A stretch of 16,881 nucleotides of DNA from assembly GCA_002307055.1 (NCBI GenBank), contig DBTM01000005.1, positions 50,424 through 67,304 of the forward strand, written 5' to 3'. A program made the translations under genes and the position numbers. This DNA comes from Clostridiales bacterium UBA1316 (lineage in GTDB: Bacteria; Bacillota; Clostridia; Oscillospirales; Oscillospiraceae). The number at the start of each line of letters is the position of its first letter. Position 1 is the first letter of the stretch. Below the pieces are notes generated by a model that did not search any database, had not been told where the DNA came from, and was given only the letters and a program-made list of their open reading frames with translations. Below are positions 14,902 to 16,881 of the stretch, one piece after another.

Positions 14902-16881
14902 TTGAGAGAAAAATTGACAAAAAGCATGGCATTGGTCCTGAGCTTCATTATGGTGGTTGTTTGCGCCGTACCGTCTGCAGCAGCGGCGCCGATTGGTTAT
15001 GAAAAGCTCAGCGCCCTATTCACTGCGGACACGGTCACTGTTGACGGCACTGCGGACAGTGCCTATACAAAAGCGCCGAAGGGGCTGATTGACAACGTAA
15101 AGGACGGCACAAAAGCGGCCGACTACGGAGGCAAGACAACCACAGGCGGGACGATCCAATCCGTTTGGGACGGAAGGACGCTCTATATGTTCGTTGATGT
15201 GACCGATAAGACGCCGGCATACAACAGCAATTACACGCAGCGGAGCAAGAGCACGGCTATCGGTGACGGTACTGTCAGCGGATATGCTCCGGGCACCGCC
15301 GGCGGACATAACGACTGGGTCAAGACCGGTACATACGCCAAAGGTGATGCCGTCGAGTTTTCGGTTGATTTCTGGAATGACAAGGTCGCGAAGTTTCAGG
15401 ATGATGACGGTCTATTCAGCATCACACGGGACGGACATCTGACATATTTTGGCGACAGCGGAGTCTACAATCACAGCTCGGTTTACGCGCAGACGGCGAA
15501 CCGCGAGTACAACAACCGCATTAAGTCCTGGGCGTCCCGAGAGAAGAAAGACGGCTCGGGTTATTGCGTCGAGCTCGCGCTTGAGTTGTATGCTCAGGAT
15601 TATCAGTATGATAAAGACGGCTATTTGAAGCCCTTTGAGTGCCCGATAAAGAACGGCAACCAATACGGCATCGACGTGATGATCGGCGATTCGCTGACGA
15701 ACAACAGCGCCCGCAGCGCCCGCGTTTATTGGAGCCACAGCAGCAACGTCCTGCCGTTCAGCAGCAAGGACTATAACGCCGACTGGGGTGTGATAACGCT
15801 GACCGGTTGGAATAACGAAAAATTCGCGTTTAATGACTGGAACCTGACCAACGAGATCCGCTATGTTGAATCGCCGTCCCTGCAAAAGGGCGTGTGGACC
15901 CCACAGACCCAAAAGGAGCTCGATGACGCGCTTGCCGGCGCGAAGGCAACCGTCGGTTCAAAGGATCAGACTACCGTGGACGCGTCAGCAAACCGGCTGA
16001 TTAAGGCGGTTAACGCGCTGCGCTGGGCAGATACGAAATATCCCGATCCGCTTGATTTAAAGGCATCCTTTACACTGCCGGACCCGTACAAATTTTTTAA
16101 CGGAACAGCTGTGAAGACCGCGGCGGATTGGACTGCACGGCGCAAGGAGATACTCGATCTGGCGCAATTTTACGAATATGGCTATAAGCCCGCCTCCCCC
16201 GATAAGCTCGCGGTCGGCAGCGTTGTTTTCACCAAAGAGAATGCCTTCTCTATGGCAACCTGGAGATATGAAAGCATTGCATATTATAAGATTCCCGTGA
16301 CGGTGACATACGGCAGTAAATCGGCGTCGACATATTTTAAGCTTGAATTGCCGACGAAGGCGCAGATCGCGTCGTCGGGCCACACCGGCGCGCTCCCCGT
16401 GGTACTGAACTTTGACAGCGCCATGACCGAGTACCTCAATGCCGGGTATGCGGTGCTGACCATTCCGACGAGCGATATCACTGACGACCGCAATGACCCG
16501 TGGTCGGGGCGTACCGGGTTTATCCGAAATTTCTTCCCATACAGCCGCACATCAACCAAAGAAATCAGCAACGAAATGGCGGCAGCCTGGGAATGCTCGA
16601 TTGCTGTTGACGCGCTTGAGAAAATTGTCGGCAGCAAGGCTGTCATCGGTGATTACGGTACCGCCGATAAGCTCCTTGCCCCCGATAAGCTGGCTGTGAC
16701 AGGCTTTTCAATCTGCGGGAAATACGCTTTTGTGTCCGCGGTATTCGATGAGCGTATCGATGTCTGCATCCCAAGCGCGGGCGGCAGCACCGGTCCGTCG
16801 GTGTACCGATACGTCCAGAACGGCAGCCAGCCTCTGATCTGGTCCTGGGGCGCGTCGTACGGCTCGGAGGGACTCGGCGTG
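14902..16881 (+). CDS. Secreted CBM9-CE15-like esterase, 3' partial
   Basis: The reading frame is open from TTG 14902 to the window end (660 residues, incomplete). TTG is chosen because GGAGG lies seven bases upstream and the signal peptide begins there: REKLTK, a hydrophobic core (about 9-23) and an Ala-rich cleavage region near residue 29. Residues about 38-325 look like a family 9 carbohydrate-binding or DOMON-type domain (VTVDGTADSAY, then TIQSVWDGRTLYMFVDVTD, typical of xylan-binding CBM9). Residues 334-375 form a charged FIVAR-like helical linker. From about 385 the protein resembles CE15 glucuronoyl methylesterases, which split the ester between glucuronoxylan and lignin: FYEYGYKPASPDKL, then VTGFSICGK with candidate nucleophile Ser603 and AVFDERIDVCIPSAGGSTG. 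The Arg usual after that Ser (GxSRxGK) is Ile604 here. The acid and His are beyond the window. Confidence 0.8.
   Translation, partial: MREKLTKSMALVLSFIMVVVCAVPSAAAAPIGYEKLSALFTADTVTVDGTADSAYTKAPKGLIDNVKDGTKAADYGGKTTTGGTIQSVWDGRTLYMFVDVTDKTPAYNSNYTQRSKSTAIGDGTVSGYAPGTAGGHNDWVKTGTYAKGDAVEFSVDFWNDKVAKFQDDDGLFSITRDGHLTYFGDSGVYNHSSVYAQTANREYNNRIKSWASREKKDGSGYCVELALELYAQDYQYDKDGYLKPFECPIKNGNQYGIDVMIGDSLTNNSARSARVYWSHSSNVLPFSSKDYNADWGVITLTGWNNEKFAFNDWNLTNEIRYVESPSLQKGVWTPQTQKELDDALAGAKATVGSKDQTTVDASANRLIKAVNALRWADTKYPDPLDLKASFTLPDPYKFFNGTAVKTAADWTARRKEILDLAQFYEYGYKPASPDKLAVGSVVFTKENAFSMATWRYESIAYYKIPVTVTYGSKSASTYFKLELPTKAQIASSGHTGALPVVLNFDSAMTEYLNAGYAVLTIPTSDITDDRNDPWSGRTGFIRNFFPYSRTSTKEISNEMAAAWECSIAVDALEKIVGSKAVIGDYGTADKLLAPDKLAVTGFSICGKYAFVSAVFDERIDVCIPSAGGSTGPSVYRYVQNGSQPLIWSWGASYGSEGLGV

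Noticed and set aside
1..16881. TAG reassigned as a sense codon in this organism
   Set aside because: TAG also ends the repeat peptide, the histidine kinase and the small cysteine protein at natural protein ends, and only one gene has an internal TAG. Readthrough at that one site remains open.

Overview
The window looks like a chromosomal segment of an anaerobic, probably spore-forming Firmicute (class Clostridia). The reasons are strong GGAGG-type ribosome sites, near-consensus sigma-A promoters (TTGACA-N17-TATACA and TTGACA-N17-TACAAT), short tightly packed operons, a receiver domain very like that of Spo0A, a TTG start behind a perfect ribosome site, and many carbohydrate-active enzymes. 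This is inference from sequence style; no rRNA or other taxonomic marker is present.

Region 1 (52-6735, minus strand) reads as one operon driven by a sigma-A promoter at 6707-6735. In transcription order it holds a small lipoprotein, a glycoside-hydrolase-like gene interrupted by an in-frame TAG, an intact paralogous (alpha/alpha)6-barrel hydrolase, a polysaccharide deacetylase without a signal peptide, a galactokinase-like GHMP kinase, and a sugar-1-phosphate nucleotidyltransferase. Together they suggest release, trimming and anomeric phosphorylation of a sugar in the cytoplasm, then nucleotide activation or salvage.

Region 2 (6730-8375) is the most unusual part. A divergent promoter with an operator-like dyad just upstream of its -35 drives a 71-residue peptide. 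Its first part resembles a clostridial RiPP leader, and it ends in (QG)9(KG)3(WG)4W. A long hairpin separates it from an HPr-kinase-like P-loop kinase. I regard this as a candidate peptide-plus-kinase system.

Region 3 (8348-14151): a bidirectional terminator separates the kinase from a convergent two-gene operon, which encodes a stand-alone Spo0A-type receiver and a GH106-like glycoside hydrolase. A 1020-residue cytosolic hybrid histidine kinase with several PAS domains is divergent from it. The layout suggests a sensory module coupled to glycan degradation.

Region 4 (14152-16881): a perfect 23-bp inverted repeat, a small cysteine-rich protein of phage-like appearance, and a secreted multidomain protein that runs off the window. 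The last has a signal peptide, a CBM9-like domain, a helical linker and a CE15-like esterase. Its upstream region carries a 20-bp operator-like dyad.

I found no tRNA, rRNA, CRISPR array, transposase or recognisable riboswitch.
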